Positions 35,249 through 45,338 are shown, counted from the first letter of the stretch. The stretch is 64,000 nucleotides of DNA from Phycisphaeraceae bacterium (GCA_028282805.1 JANQHD010000030.1:36920-100919), one strand, 5' to 3'. The notes: generated by a model not told the origin, from the letters alone. Program-made: numbers and translations.

Positions 35249-36715
35249 TCACGCGTACCCGTCGAGGTATGCCGCCTCCGCGTCAAACATCTCCAGCGCC
35301 ATCGCCTTGATCTGGCTCGGCGTACACACCGCACCACACAACGGGTCCAGCAGCAGCGCGTGAATCGCCGCTTCTTTGCTGCGCTCGATCGCCGCCGTCG
35401 CGCCCAAGTCGAACACCGCCATGTTGCTCGCGCACACGTGCGCCATCTGCGCCGGCAGTGCGCCGAACGGCTCGGGCCGCACGCCATTGCGGTCGATCAT
35501 ACACTCGACCTCGACGCACCCGTCGGCCGGCAGGTTATCGATGAGCAACCCGCCGCCCGGCCCGCGGTTCATCACGTTGCCGTGAATGGGGTACGGCGCG
35601 TCCTTCTCGATCGCCTCGATGATCCACGAGGCGTACTCCCACGAACGCTCGAGCCCGATCGGCTCTTCGCCGTCGACCATGCGCTGCCGCTTCGCATCGG
35701 CGGCGGCACGCCACGTCGGCCAGTTGTCGGCGTAAAACCGCGAACCCCCGCCGTACCCGTCGCGCAGCAGCTTTCGCCCCGCGTCCGACTTGCGGTAGTA
35801 CGGCAAGTATTCGCTCAAATGCCCGCTGCTCTCGGTGACAAACGCCCCGAAATGCAGCATCATGTCCTTGCGCACCACGTCGTGGCCGATGTCGTCGGCC
35901 TGCCGGTTGTCGCTGGCGCCGGCGTCGCCGTACAGCTCGGCCCGGGCCTGCGCCATCAACCGGGGGTACTGGTCGACGCCATCGTGTTTCACTTCCGTGA
36001 ACCACGCCAAGTGGTTGATTCCGGCGCACCGCCACGCCAACTGCTCATGCGGCAAACCCAAGCGAAGCGCCAGCAGGTGGCTGGTGCCCTGCACGCTGTG
36101 GCACAGCCCCACCACCGGCACCTCGGGCACCGCACGCCCCGCGGCGAGCACCATCATGTTCATCGGGTTGGTGTAGTTGAGCATCAGCGCCCCCGGGCAC
36201 AGCTCGCGCATGTCACGCAGCACGTCGAGAAACACCGGCACCGTGCGCAGGGCCTTGAACAACCCGCCCGGCCCGATGGTGTCGCCGATGCACTGGTCGA
36301 CGCCGTACCTGAGCGGTATGTCGTTGTCGAACGCCACGCACTCGACGCCCGATACCTCGATGCAGCACACCGCGTAGCCCGTGCCCGCTAGCACCTCGCG
36401 CCGCTCCGTCGTCGAGCGCACCGACCATCCGTCGGCCCGGCCGGCTTGTTCGATCAACCGCTCGACGACCCGGTGCATCATGCTCAACCGGCCGGCGTCG
36501 AGGTCGACCAGGCGGAACTCACCGCGCTCGGGGCCGGGCGTGAGCAGCACGTCGCGGCAGAGCGTCGGGCAGAACATCGAACCCGCCCCGATAAACGTGA
36601 CGTTCAGCGGCCGGGGGATCGCCCCCGGCAGGCCGCGCTGGCGGTCGGCGGGCTTGCTGTGGGCGGCGTGGCCCTGCTGGTCGTCGGTAACCGGTTGCCC
36701 GCGATCGGCATCCAT
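35249..36715 (-). CDS. GH4-family glycosidase (alpha-galactosidase-like)
   Basis: A 488-residue NAD- and Mn-dependent glycosidase. It has the NAD-binding start (LNVTFIGAGSMFCPTLCRDVL), LNYTNPMN, the metal-binding Cys/His in VVGLCHSVQGTS and GINHLAWFTEV, and the C-terminal EVECMIDRNGVRP, which follow MelA-like enzymes. GH4 acts by a redox-elimination route in the cytoplasm, so a transporter would be needed; none is near. The start MDADRGQPV at 36715 is the first with a sensible N-terminus. Upstream of the GH2 gene with 109 nt between. Confidence 0.92.
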   Translation of the reverse strand: MDADRGQPVTDDQQGHAAHSKPADRQRGLPGAIPRPLNVTFIGAGSMFCPTLCRDVLLTPGPERGEFRLVDLDAGRLSMMHRVVERLIEQAGRADGWSVRSTTERREVLAGTGYAVCCIEVSGVECVAFDNDIPLRYGVDQCIGDTIGPGGLFKALRTVPVFLDVLRDMRELCPGALMLNYTNPMNMMVLAAGRAVPEVPVVGLCHSVQGTSHLLALRLGLPHEQLAWRCAGINHLAWFTEVKHDGVDQYPRLMAQARAELYGDAGASDNRQADDIGHDVVRKDMMLHFGAFVTESSGHLSEYLPYYRKSDAGRKLLRDGYGGGSRFYADNWPTWRAAADAKRQRMVDGEEPIGLERSWEYASWIIEAIEKDAPYPIHGNVMNRGPGGGLLIDNLPADGCVEVECMIDRNGVRPEPFGALPAQMAHVCASNMAVFDLGATAAIERSKEAAIHALLLDPLCGAVCTPSQIKAMALEMFDAEAAYLDGYA

Positions 36716-36960
36716 GAGAGTGCTCCGTGCGAAAAATGCGACCGATGGGTGAAAGTTACGCCTTGGCGACACGGCGTGTCAACGGGCGAGCCGCGGGCGA
36801 TTGGCGGGAATAATATGACAGATACGCTCACTTGTTGGGTGAGGGCCCGGGTGGTGTGCGGTTTGCAGACCACGCCGGATGTGCGACGATGTGAGGCCCG
36901 AAGCGCCCCGACCGTGTTGAATTGAAGTAAAGGCAAGCCGGCCGCCGCGTCGGCGCGAGC

Positions 36961-38487
36961 ATGAACTGGATGGAAGTCACACGCTGGTCGTTGACCACGC
37001 TCTACCTGGCGGTGCTGGCGGTGGTGTGCACGTACGGCCTGCACCGCTACTGGCTGACCTACGTGTACTACCGCACGCGCCGCAACGCGCCCCGCCCCGC
37101 GGCGCGGTTCGCCGAGCTGCCCGCCGTCACGGTGCAGCTGCCGATGTACAACGAACGGCTGGTCGCCGAGCGCGTGATCGCCGCGGCCTGCGCGATCGAC
37201 TACCCCGCCGACAAGCTGCAGGTGCAGGTGCTCGACGACTCGACCGACGAGTCCGCCGAGATCGCCCGGCGGTTCTGCGAGAAGATGCGCCGGGCCGGCT
37301 GCGACATCGAATACCGCCACCGCACCGACCGGACCGGCTTCAAGGCCGGCGCGCTCAACGACGGCCTGGCCACCGCCACCGGCGAGCTGATCGCCATATT
37401 CGACGCCGACTTCGTGCCGCCGCGAAACATCCTCAAGCGCACCGTGCACCACTTCACCGATGAGAAAGTGGGCATGGTGCAGACGTGCTGGGACCACCTC
37501 AACCGCGAGGCGTCGCTGCTGACCCGCAGCCAGGCGATCTTTTTAGACGGCCACTTCGTCATCGAACACACCGCGCGCAACCGCAGCGGCCGGTGGATGA
37601 ACTTCAACGGCACGGCGGGCGTGTGGCGGCGCGAGGCCATCGAACAGGCCGGCGGCTGGCAGCACGACACGCTCACCGAGGACGTCGACCTGTCGTACCG
37701 CGCCCAGTTGGCCGGGTGGGACTTTAAGTACCTTCAGCGCGTGCGGTGCCCGGCCGAGCTGCCGCCGGAGATCAACGCCTTCAAGAGCCAGCAGCACCGT
37801 TGGACGAAGGGCTCGATCCAGACGGCCAAGAAGGTGCTGCCGCGCATCATGCGATCGGACGCGCCGCTGGCGACGAAGGTCGAGGCGTTCTTTCACCTGA
37901 CCAGCCCGGGCGTGTACCTGATGATGGTGGTGATGATGTTGCTGCTGTTCCCGGCGTTGTTCGTCAACGTGCTGCCCCTCGAGCGCGGCGGGGTGTGGGG
38001 CTTCGTGTTCGGGGCGAGCCTGTTCATGATGGCCACGGCGTCGGCGGGCACGTTCTACGTCGCGGCGCAGCGCGAACAGCGGCGCGGCCTGTGGGCGACG
38101 CTGGTGCAGATCCCGCTGCTGATGGCGATCGGCGTGGGCATCGCGCTGAACAACGCCCGCGCCGTGATCGAGGCGCTGGTGGGTCACGACTCGCCGTTCG
38201 TGCGGACCCCGAAGTACTCGGCCGAGGGCAAGGATTCGAGATGGCGCGGGGCGGCGAACCTGGTGCGGCTGCCGCGCCGGCGCGTGATGGCCCTGGCGGA
38301 GGTGGCGCTGGCGGCGTACCTCACGGCGTGCACGGTAGCGGCGACGCAGGTGCCGCACACGGCGCTGTCGATCCCGTTCCTCGTGTTGTTCGCCGCCGGC
38401 TGCTGGTACGTGGGGCTGACCAGCCTGGGCGTGCGCCTGCCGCGGCCGGGGTGGGCTTTCCGCCGGACCGGCTCGGCGGTAAGCTAA
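36961..38487 (+). CDS. Cellulose-synthase-like glycosyltransferase family 2
   Basis: A 508-residue membrane glycosyltransferase. One N-terminal membrane helix ([19 protein letters not shown]) is followed by a cytoplasmic GT2 domain with [33 protein letters not shown] and [11 protein letters not shown] (the D,D,D,QxxRW set). Several C-terminal membrane helices come next. It resembles ceramide glucosyltransferase/CsbB-like and mannan-type synthases in planctomycetes. The donor and product are unknown. It diverges from the GH4 gene. Confidence 0.9.
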   Translation: MNWMEVTRWSLTTLYLAVLAVVCTYGLHRYWLTYVYYRTRRNAPRPAARFAELPAVTVQLPMYNERLVAERVIAAACAIDYPADKLQVQVLDDSTDESAEIARRFCEKMRRAGCDIEYRHRTDRTGFKAGALNDGLATATGELIAIFDADFVPPRNILKRTVHHFTDEKVGMVQTCWDHLNREASLLTRSQAIFLDGHFVIEHTARNRSGRWMNFNGTAGVWRREAIEQAGGWQHDTLTEDVDLSYRAQLAGWDFKYLQRVRCPAELPPEINAFKSQQHRWTKGSIQTAKKVLPRIMRSDAPLATKVEAFFHLTSPGVYLMMVVMMLLLFPALFVNVLPLERGGVWGFVFGASLFMMATASAGTFYVAAQREQRRGLWATLVQIPLLMAIGVGIALNNARAVIEALVGHDSPFVRTPKYSAEGKDSRWRGAANLVRLPRRRVMALAEVALAAYLTACTVAATQVPHTALSIPFLVLFAAGCWYVGLTSLGVRLPRPGWAFRRTGSAVS

Positions 38488-38530
38488 ACACCGCACACCC
38501 CGGTTCACGCCACACAAGGACGCGCCCGCC

Positions 38531-38914
38531 ATGCCCGCACCGACGGACCGACACTACACCGACACCCACGAATGGCACCTGGCCGAGGGCGACACCGTCA
38601 CCATCGGCGTGACCCAGTTCGCGGTCGACGAGCTGACCGACGTGACGTACGTCGAGCTGCCGGCCGTCGGCGACGCGGTCGGCGCCGGCGATAGCTTCGG
38701 CGAGATCGAGTCGGTCAAGGCCACCGGCGAGCTGAAGTCGGGCGTCAGCGGCGAGGTGATCGCCGTCAACGACGCGGTGCTCGACAACCCCGGGGCGATC
38801 AACGACGACCCGCACGGGGCCGGCTGGCTGATCAAGGTCGCCGCCTCGGACGCGGCGCAGCTCCAGGCGCTGATGGACGGCGAGACCTACAACGCCAAGT
38901 ACCCCACCGACTGA
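38531..38914 (+). CDS. gcvH: Glycine cleavage system H protein
   Basis: Lipoyl carrier of the glycine cleavage complex. The 127-residue protein has the EWHL start region, GVTQFAVDELTDVTYVELP and the lipoyl Lys63 in EIESVKATGEL, and ends normally. No gcvT or gcvP is adjacent. It starts 43 nt after the GT2 stop and may be cotranscribed with it. Confidence 0.97.
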   Translation: MPAPTDRHYTDTHEWHLAEGDTVTIGVTQFAVDELTDVTYVELPAVGDAVGAGDSFGEIESVKATGELKSGVSGEVIAVNDAVLDNPGAINDDPHGAGWLIKVAASDAAQLQALMDGETYNAKYPTD

Positions 38915-38993
38915 TTACCCCCTTGCCTACAGCGAGGAAAGGGTGGCGCGGTCAACTGGTCAACTGGTCGATCAGATCGTATTTGGCCAACCC

Positions 38994-39011
38994 GGCCCGC
39001 TAAAGCGGGCC
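38994..39011 (+). other. Small hairpin downstream of gcvH
   Basis: GGCCCGCT-AA-AGCGGGCC, a perfect 8-bp stem with no T-tract after it. Possible weak terminator or repeat remnant. A short tandem GGTCAACT duplication lies just upstream. Confidence 0.35.
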
Positions 39012-39062
39012 TCGCCGTTTGACCGATCGACCGATTGCCTGCCAGGCTCCCGGCTGCGCATG

Positions 39063-39091
39063 AAAAAGCCGATCGCCCGGGGGCGATCGGC
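39063..39091 (-). terminator. Rho-independent terminator for the pseudopilin gene
   Basis: Stem GCCGATCGCC/GGCGATCGGC with a 4-nt loop, followed by five T on the minus strand. It lies about 40 nt past the stop of the minus-strand pseudopilin. Confidence 0.75.
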
Positions 39092-39129
39092 GGGTTGGTT
39101 ACGGACCGGGCTGTGGCTCAGAACGGACC

Positions 39130-40077
39130 TTAGCCACTATTGCCGGTAACGGTCTTTGCCAGGTTGGCGTTCTTGTTGCCGTTGATCGGCAGGAGCACCA
39201 CGTTCGAGCTCCTCACGCCCGGGCCCATGGCCGTCGCGCTCGTGCTCAAGCTCGGCGCGAGGGCGTCTTCCTCAACCGTGCTGCCTCCGGAGCCGCCGCT
39301 GCTGGTGTTGGCTTTGGAGTCACCGGCGTAGACGTTGTCGTCGCTGGGGCCTCGGAACGGGTCGGGGTGGAACTTCACGGAGATGTCCGCGAAAAGGAAG
39401 CTCTGGCCGGCGCCGCTGTGGTTCGTGCTGTTTTCCTGCTCTTTGAGCACTTCCTTGGACGCGTTGCCCTTCTTCTCGTTCTTGTGCAGACCATCGCCAC
39501 CGGTGGTGTCTTCGGGGTCGGCGTCGTTGTCGTCGCCGGCGAGGACCCACGAGCCGCGGGCGCTGTCGTTCCAGAAGCGAAGGGCTTTGTCGTGGTACAT
39601 GTTGATCGACGAGTAGGAGAGGTTAGCCGGATCGCTGAAGTCCCAGGTGTTCTTGATGTTCACGGGCTTATCGTTGCGACGCAGGTCGTCCTTCTCGTCC
39701 GCCGAGGCGGGGTTGACGAAGCTCTTGGTGTTGCAGCTGCCGTCGCGGGCCAAGATCCACTGGCTCGCGGTGACGTTGCCGTCGAGGTCGTTTTTGACGT
39801 CGCTCCATTGGTCGTCGTCCGCGTTGCGCGCATCGAAGCCCGTGGCAACGGTGACGCTCTTGTTCGCGGTCTTGTCGCCGGCGGTCGGGTACTGGCCGTC
39901 CTCGCTCTGGGCGTACTGCTGGTAGGCCAGGCCGATGTTCCTGAGGTTCGCACCGGACACGGCCCGGTTCGCCAGTTCGCGCGCCTTGTTGATGGCGGGC
40001 AGGAGGATGCTGAGCAGCAACGCGATAATCGCGATCACCACCAGCAGCTCCACGAGGGTAAAGCCTCGTCTTTTCAT
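39130..40077 (-). CDS. Pseudopilin-like protein with planctomycete-type N-terminus
   Basis: A 315-residue protein starting [17 protein letters not shown], the prepilin peptidase motif with Glu at +5 and a hydrophobic helix. [21 protein letters not shown] is the block typical of the many type II secretion-like pseudopilins of Planctomycetes. The rest is unusually rich in Asp, Asn, Ser and Lys. This polar low-complexity body differs from the globular beta domains of its relatives. No secretion genes are nearby. A terminator follows. Confidence 0.88.
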   Translation of the reverse strand: MKRRGFTLVELLVVIAIIALLLSILLPAINKARELANRAVSGANLRNIGLAYQQYAQSEDGQYPTAGDKTANKSVTVATGFDARNADDDQWSDVKNDLDGNVTASQWILARDGSCNTKSFVNPASADEKDDLRRNDKPVNIKNTWDFSDPANLSYSSINMYHDKALRFWNDSARGSWVLAGDDNDADPEDTTGGDGLHKNEKKGNASKEVLKEQENSTNHSGAGQSFLFADISVKFHPDPFRGPSDDNVYAGDSKANTSSGGSGGSTVEEDALAPSLSTSATAMGPGVRSSNVVLLPINGNKNANLAKTVTGNSG

Positions 40078-40527
40078 GTTGTGACTCCTTCGCAACCAAG
40101 TGGTTTGTGATTGTCCAAGACTAAAAGTTACGACCGATCGGGTTTTTGTCGCATGCCGCGTACAACGCGGCGGGCAGGTGGACCAACGGATGCGATGAGA
40201 AACTCGAGGTTCGATCGTGCCTCCAAACATTCCGGTTCTTTCGCACGCGGATTGTGGTCGCCCACAGGCACACCCGCTGGGCACGGGTGCAATCCGCGCG
40301 GCCCCAAGAATGCCAGGCCCGGTCTCGGAAGCGAGGGAATGATGCATCGGCGGATGCCGAGGACAAAAGGCAGGAAAAATAACAGGTTTCGTCGCTTCCG
40401 ATTCCTAATATAGCCTTCAACAATATATTAGCGCGGCGTTTGGGTTGTCAAACGCGGATCGGGCGTTGGGGCAAATAAAATGGCGGCGGTCCAACTGAAA
40501 ACGCGGATCGGGGCCTGGGGGAGCGGA
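40078..40527. other. Intergenic region upstream of the pseudopilin
   Basis: About 450 nt, relatively AT-rich near 40395-40430 (AACAATATATTAG). A promoter for the minus-strand pseudopilin is probably here, but no unambiguous -35/-10 pair was found. Short frames here do not look coding. Confidence 0.4.
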
Positions 40528-43008
40528 TTATTTGAGGAAATCCAAGTCCGCCGGCGGGGCTGGCGTCTCGGGGGCATCTCCGGGGGCTTCGGCGGCCTTG
40601 GCGGCGGCTTCGGCGGCGGCCTGCTGCTCCTTGACCCGCTCGAGCACGGTGCGGGTGGCCTCGGCGTAGCGTTTGAGCCTGGGGTTGTCGCCCCGCATCG
40701 CCGCGGTCAGCAGCGGGTCGTCCGGCTCGGAGACGAACTTGCTGAAGGCGAGCAACGCCAACTGCACCAGTTCGCTGTCGCTGTCGGCCGCGGCGGTGAA
40801 GATCGGCTCGTAGGTCTGCCGCGGGTTGTACTTCTCGTCGTTGACAAACGGCGTGCCGACCAGGCTGAGCACCCAGGCCTGGCGGATCGGGTCGAGGCCC
40901 GCGAAGGCCGCGTTGACCGTGTCGGTGATGCGCTGGGCGAGGGGTTCGAGCTCTTCGTTGTCGCGCAGCTGCGGCACGAGCGGCACGAGCAGCGCCACGG
41001 CCCGCATCGAGGCAACGGCGTCGGGGGAGTTGACCTGGGCCAGGGCCGCGTCGATCGCTTCGGGCGAGATCGGCGTGGGGCGACGCGCAAGGTTGCGGAC
41101 CTGCGCCGATGCGCCGAGCAGGCCGGGCGTGACCGAGCCGTACCGCGTGGGCACGGGGTTGAGGATCGCCAACAGGTCGAGCTGCACGCGGTCTTCGGGG
41201 TTGGCGGCCAACAGGTAGTTGACGCCCGAGTCGCGGGTGTCCAGGCGGATCGGGAGGTAGAGCGAGCGCCGGGGCGCTAAGCGGATCTGGCGGTGGGTGT
41301 CGACGACGAAGCCGGGCAGGTTCATCGGCTGTGTTGCGCCGCCGAGCACGGCGCGTGGCATGATGTAGACCTGGCCGTTGATGCTGCCGTCGGGCCCGAG
41401 CGACAGGGGGATGTCGGAGACGTTGCGGAGTTCGAGGAGGAGTTCGATGGGCTCGCCGGGCCCGAAGCGCATCTTGTCGGTCTTCAGGCGCAGTTGCACG
41501 AACTGTCCGGTCTGGCTGTAGATGTGCTGAAGCTGCGGGGGCACCTGGGCGAAGAGCCGGCTGAGCTGCTGGGCGTCGGCGGGGACCTGCGGGGTGACGC
41601 CGGCGGCGCGCAGCTTCGACACGGCGATCAAGCCGAACAGGTCGTACGGCGCGGCGGTGGCGACCCGTTGCAGCAGGGCGAGGCCTTCGGTGTCGGCGGC
41701 GTCGAGCGTGCGGCCGAGCGTCAGGCCCAGCGCGGCGCGGGGGTCGCTTTCGGCGAGGGGCGCGAGCAGCTGGCGGGCTTCATCGAGCTTGCCGTTTCGT
41801 GCGGCCAACCAGCCGCGCAGCACGGGCTGCGGGCCGTCGATCTTCTCGATGCGTTCGATCACGGGCGCGACCGAGCCGGTGGCTTTGTTGAACAGCAGGC
41901 GGGCCCAGACGAGGTTGGTCAGTTCTTCGGGGCCGACCTGCTCGGTCTTGCGGCTGAGCAGGCGTTTTTCGATGCGGGCGTAGAGCTCGTCGAGCCCTTC
42001 CGACTCGGCGGCGGTGCTGATGATCGCGGCCTTGAGCATGAGCGTCTCGACCGGCGGCCCGTGGGGGTCGGCGGTCGGTGTGGTCTGACCGTTCGCGGCG
42101 TCGGCGTCGGCGCCTTCGATGGGTTTGGGGCGGTCGACGGCGTTGAGCAGTTGCATGGCCTGGTCGACCTGGCCCGAGCCCCACATGGACATGACCGCCG
42201 AGTGCATCATGGGCAGGTCGGTGCGCTGGCCCTTGCTGCGGGTGAGCATGGACGCGGAGGTGAACCACTCGTAGGCCTGGGCGTAGAGGCCGAACTCCAT
42301 GAGCGTGTCGCCGATGCCGACGTGCGTGGCCGGGTCGGTGGGGTTGGCGTGGAACAGCGTGAACAGCGCGGCGGCCTTCTGCTGGGTGGTGGACTTGGGG
42401 TTGTCGGCCACGGCGCGGAACGACTCGGCGGCGGCGGCCTGGTTGGCCGGGTCCAGCTGCAAGGCCAGCGCAACCAGGCGCTGGTACTCGTCGATGCGGC
42501 CCTGTTCCATGTGCATCAGCGCCGCTTGCAGGGCCAGCCGGCTGCGCAGCGGCGCGGAGAACTTGCGCGCCGACGGCCCCTCGACGAACTTGCCGCACAG
42601 CGCGATGCGCTCGTCGAGCGTCTGCTTGTCGGCGGCGAACAGCTCGATCAGCCGCAGCTGCGCCACGTCGTCGCTGCCGTAGAGCTTGACGTAGTGGCGG
42701 AGGGCTTGCTTTTCACCGGCCGGGTCCATCAGCCGGCGCGAGACCTGGGCCGCCATCCACCACCGCTGGGCGCCGGTGGGGTCGAGGGCGTTGGCCTGGT
42801 CGAGGGCGATGCGGGCGCGCTCGAGCGCGGCGTCGCCGGCGAGGTTGAGCAGGTCGGTCGACGCCGCGGCCGACGCCTCGAACTGGCTGGCGAGCAGGCG
42901 TTGGGCCGGTGTCGGCCCGGCGTTTTGAGCATAAGCGGGAGCCACCGCCACCCACGTCAGCGACAGCACCAGTAAGGTCCAAGGCTTGATCAACGCCAGT
43001 GTCTCCAT
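40528..43008 (-). CDS. Large exported helical-repeat protein
   Basis: An 826-residue precursor with a signal peptide (TLLVLSLTWVAVAPAYAQ). Residues 30-300 and 340-500 contain TPR-like helical pairs (MHMEQGRIDEYQRLVALAL, HVGIGDTLMEFGLYAQAYEWF). A central beta-rich part (GPGEPIELLLELRNVSDIPL) looks like an immunoglobulin-type domain, and the C-terminal third is again helical. The end is Ala/Glu/Pro-rich. It is probably a periplasmic scaffold. The ATG at 43008 is the start that gives a proper signal peptide. Confidence 0.8.
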   Translation of the reverse strand: METLALIKPWTLLVLSLTWVAVAPAYAQNAGPTPAQRLLASQFEASAAASTDLLNLAGDAALERARIALDQANALDPTGAQRWWMAAQVSRRLMDPAGEKQALRHYVKLYGSDDVAQLRLIELFAADKQTLDERIALCGKFVEGPSARKFSAPLRSRLALQAALMHMEQGRIDEYQRLVALALQLDPANQAAAAESFRAVADNPKSTTQQKAAALFTLFHANPTDPATHVGIGDTLMEFGLYAQAYEWFTSASMLTRSKGQRTDLPMMHSAVMSMWGSGQVDQAMQLLNAVDRPKPIEGADADAANGQTTPTADPHGPPVETLMLKAAIISTAAESEGLDELYARIEKRLLSRKTEQVGPEELTNLVWARLLFNKATGSVAPVIERIEKIDGPQPVLRGWLAARNGKLDEARQLLAPLAESDPRAALGLTLGRTLDAADTEGLALLQRVATAAPYDLFGLIAVSKLRAAGVTPQVPADAQQLSRLFAQVPPQLQHIYSQTGQFVQLRLKTDKMRFGPGEPIELLLELRNVSDIPLSLGPDGSINGQVYIMPRAVLGGATQPMNLPGFVVDTHRQIRLAPRRSLYLPIRLDTRDSGVNYLLAANPEDRVQLDLLAILNPVPTRYGSVTPGLLGASAQVRNLARRPTPISPEAIDAALAQVNSPDAVASMRAVALLVPLVPQLRDNEELEPLAQRITDTVNAAFAGLDPIRQAWVLSLVGTPFVNDEKYNPRQTYEPIFTAAADSDSELVQLALLAFSKFVSEPDDPLLTAAMRGDNPRLKRYAEATRTVLERVKEQQAAAEAAAKAAEAPGDAPETPAPPADLDFLK

Positions 43009-43266
43009 CCATCTCGAGTGGATCGTGCCGAATGACTTATCGGCTAGTTGCCACCCCCACCCTTGGCGATGCGGCAGAATGTTCGAAATACCGGCCATCA
43101 GGCATGTTATGGGTCAGATTAACCACTCGCAATGGTACGAAAATCGCCCCTCTCGGTTCGTTGACGCCGCCGGAACCCGTCGATACGATATGCCGCCTTA
43201 TTTTCAGCCGGACACGCTTGTATCACACTCTTTGCCCGGCACTTAGCTGGCACCTGGGAGTTTCTC

Positions 43267-43953
43267 GTGGCCAAGAAGACCACCGCTAAAAAGACGTCGA
43301 AGAAGACCACCGCCAAGAAGGTCGCCAAGAAGACGACCAAGAAAACGGTAGCCAAGAAGACCGCCAAGAAGGCCGCGGCCAAGAAGACCACAAAGAAGGT
43401 CGCCAAGAAGGCCCCCGCCAAGAAAGCGCCCGCAAAGAAGACCAAGGCCGCCAAGACCACGAAGAAGACGGCCAAAAAGACGGCCAAAAAGACCGTCGCC
43501 CGGAAGACCACGGCCAAGAAGCAGGCCCCCATCAAGGTCCCCGCGACGCCCACCCGCCCCAAGAAAATCAAGACCACGCTCAGCCGTGACGAGCTGAAGA
43601 TGTATCGCGAGCTGCTGCTCGAAAAACGCACCGAGCTGCTCGGCGACATCGGCACCATGGAAGAGGGCGCCTTGCGCAACAGCGACTCGTCCAACCTGTC
43701 CAACATGCCCCTGCACATGGCCGACGTCGGTTCCGACAACTACGACCAGGAGCTCACCCTCGGCCTGGTCGAGTCCGAACGCAAGCTGCTCCGCGCCATC
43801 GACGAGGCCCTGCTCCGCATCCAGGACAAGACCTACGGCATGTGCATGCACACCGGCAAGCCGATCAACAAGGCCCGCCTCGAGATCAAGCCCTGGGCCA
43901 AGTACTCCGTCGAGGCCGCCCGCGCCCTGGAACACAACGGCGACATCTTCTAA
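43267..43953 (+). CDS. Histone-H1-like tail fused to a DksA/TraR-type domain
   Basis: A 228-residue protein. Residues 1-95 consist of Lys/Ala/Thr repeats (AKKTxKK, AKKxAKK units), like the DNA-binding tails of bacterial H1 and Hc1-type proteins. Residues 105-228 are a DksA/TraR fold: a helical hairpin (SRDELKMYRELLLEKRTELL) and a zinc-finger part with YGMCMHTGKPINKARLEIKPWAKY. Only one of the four usual Cys residues is kept, so zinc is probably lost. The start is GTG at 43267 after GGGAG. It is followed 11 nt later by lspA. It may condense DNA while touching RNA polymerase; that is inference. Confidence 0.85.
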   Translation: MAKKTTAKKTSKKTTAKKVAKKTTKKTVAKKTAKKAAAKKTTKKVAKKAPAKKAPAKKTKAAKTTKKTAKKTAKKTVARKTTAKKQAPIKVPATPTRPKKIKTTLSRDELKMYRELLLEKRTELLGDIGTMEEGALRNSDSSNLSNMPLHMADVGSDNYDQELTLGLVESERKLLRAIDEALLRIQDKTYGMCMHTGKPINKARLEIKPWAKYSVEAARALEHNGDIF

Positions 43954-43964
43954 ACGGGGCCCCC

Positions 43965-44591
43965 ATGACCGAGGCCCAACACACGCCCGCCCCGCAACCG
44001 CCCAAGGCCTGGCGCTCGCCGCGCCTCCTTGTCGCGTTCGCCCTCATCGCCGCCGCCCTGCTCGCCGGCGACCTGATGTTCAAGTCGTGGGCCTTCCGCA
44101 CCGTCGCCGGCACACCCGTCACCCTCAACGCCGCCCCGCCCCACGAGATCCCACACCACCAGCCGACCACCGTCGTGCCCAACGTGCTCGCCCTGCAGTT
44201 GACCCTCAACGAGGGCGCCCTGTTCGGCCTCGGCCAGGGCTACCGCTGGCTGTTCATCGTTATCTCCGTCGTCGCCGTCGCCGTGATCGGCAGCATGTTC
44301 GCCACCGCCACCGTCAAGCAGCGCTGGACCCACGCCGCGCTCGCCCTCGTGCTCGCCGGGGCGCTGGGCAACATGGTCGACCGCGTGCTCTACGGCGCCG
44401 TGCGCGACATGCTCTACCTCTTCCCCGGCGTGAAACTGCCGTTCGGCTGGGCCTGGACCAGCGGCCCCAACGGTGACGACCTCTACCCCTGGATCTTCAA
44501 CCTCGCCGACGTCTACCTCGTGGTCGGCCTGGCCATCCTCGCCGTCACGCTCGTGTTCGCCAAGAAGAAACCCGTCGACGAAACCGACTGA
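43965..44591 (+). CDS. lspA: Lipoprotein signal peptidase (signal peptidase II)
   Basis: Inner-membrane aspartyl protease that removes signal peptides of prolipoproteins. The 208-residue protein has four membrane helices and the two catalytic motifs: GNMVDRVLYGAVRDM (first Asp) and FNLADVYLVVG (second Asp, FNxAD). LNEGALFGL replaces the usual N-x-GAAF. A 60-residue periplasmic-side insert after the first helix is longer than in E. coli. It starts 11 nt after the H1-DksA gene, so they are likely cotranscribed. Confidence 0.95.
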   Translation: MTEAQHTPAPQPPKAWRSPRLLVAFALIAAALLAGDLMFKSWAFRTVAGTPVTLNAAPPHEIPHHQPTTVVPNVLALQLTLNEGALFGLGQGYRWLFIVISVVAVAVIGSMFATATVKQRWTHAALALVLAGALGNMVDRVLYGAVRDMLYLFPGVKLPFGWAWTSGPNGDDLYPWIFNLADVYLVVGLAILAVTLVFAKKKPVDETD

Positions 44592-44862
44592 CCGAAACGC
44601 CCGCGCACGCACCCGACGTTTGCACAAAACGCGCTCGCACCCACCCCCGATATCAACTCAGAATCAACGATCGCGCCCCCGACGCGCCGCCTTGTTGCGC
44701 ACCGCGCATCTTCGGTGCGCACGCCGCCGCGCACCGACGTGTCGCCGTGCGCACAGCACGTCAAAACCACCCCCGCTCACCGCACCCAAACGCCGCCCGC
44801 ACGTCCGTGCGCACGCCGCGGCGCGCGCAAGAAAACGACCGGTCCGCTTTTACGCGTTGAGT
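44592..44862. other. Intergenic region with repeated GTGCGCAC octamers
   Basis: Three copies of the palindrome GTGCGCAC occur at 44715-44722, 44747-44754 and 44817-44824, plus related GCGCAC/GTGCGC bits. Composition is Cys/His-codon-like and non-coding. No gene is seen. The octamers could be binding sites, restriction or modification sites, or chance in a GC-rich stretch. Confidence 0.4.
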
Positions 44863-45303
44863 TCAGCCGCCCTCGGCCAGCGACTTGGCGACTGCGAGCA
44901 TGTGCTGCCAGCCGGCGTCCATGCCCGCTTTCATCTCGGCGGGCACGTGGCCGTTGACCGCGTGCGTGAGCGTGATGTGCGTGCCGCCGTCGGCCTCGGC
45001 CAAGCGATACTGCACGGTGTTCACGCTGCCGTTGGACATGAACAGCGGCCCGTGGAACTCAAGTAACGTCGGCGGCCGGTACGACTGAACCCACGCCCAC
45101 AGATGCCCGGCGTCGCCGCCGAGCTCGCGGTACCACCGCCCGCCCACGCGCGCTTCGAGCACCATGGGCAGCGGCGTGCCATCGGGCGTCTCGTTGCGCG
45201 GCCCAAGCTGCTCGAGCAAACTCGCAAACGTCCGCTCGATCGGCGCATCGACATCGATCTCTTTGTGAAGGGTAAACACCGGGCTCTCATCGGTCGCAGG
45301 CAT
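44863..45303 (-). CDS. SRPBCC (AHSA1-like) family protein
   Basis: A 146-residue START-like hydrophobic-pocket protein: FTLHKEIDVDAPIERTFASL at the start, GGRWYRELGGDAGHLWAWV in the middle and AGMDAGWQHMLAVAKSLAEGG at the end. Such proteins often pair with an ArsR-type repressor, as here, where the upstream gene ends 35 nt away. The ligand is unknown. The start MPATDESPV at 45303 fits the domain boundary. Confidence 0.88.
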   Translation of the reverse strand: MPATDESPVFTLHKEIDVDAPIERTFASLLEQLGPRNETPDGTPLPMVLEARVGGRWYRELGGDAGHLWAWVQSYRPPTLLEFHGPLFMSNGSVNTVQYRLAEADGGTHITLTHAVNGHVPAEMKAGMDAGWQHMLAVAKSLAEGG

Positions 45304-45338
45304 GGGGTGCTCCTTTATCGCAAAACGGTTTGGGTGTG

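Noticed and set aside
43267..43560. Lys-codon repeats as a possible CRISPR or tandem-repeat array
   Set aside because: The units are irregular and in one reading frame with a ribosome site and a folded domain after them, so they encode an H1-like tail.
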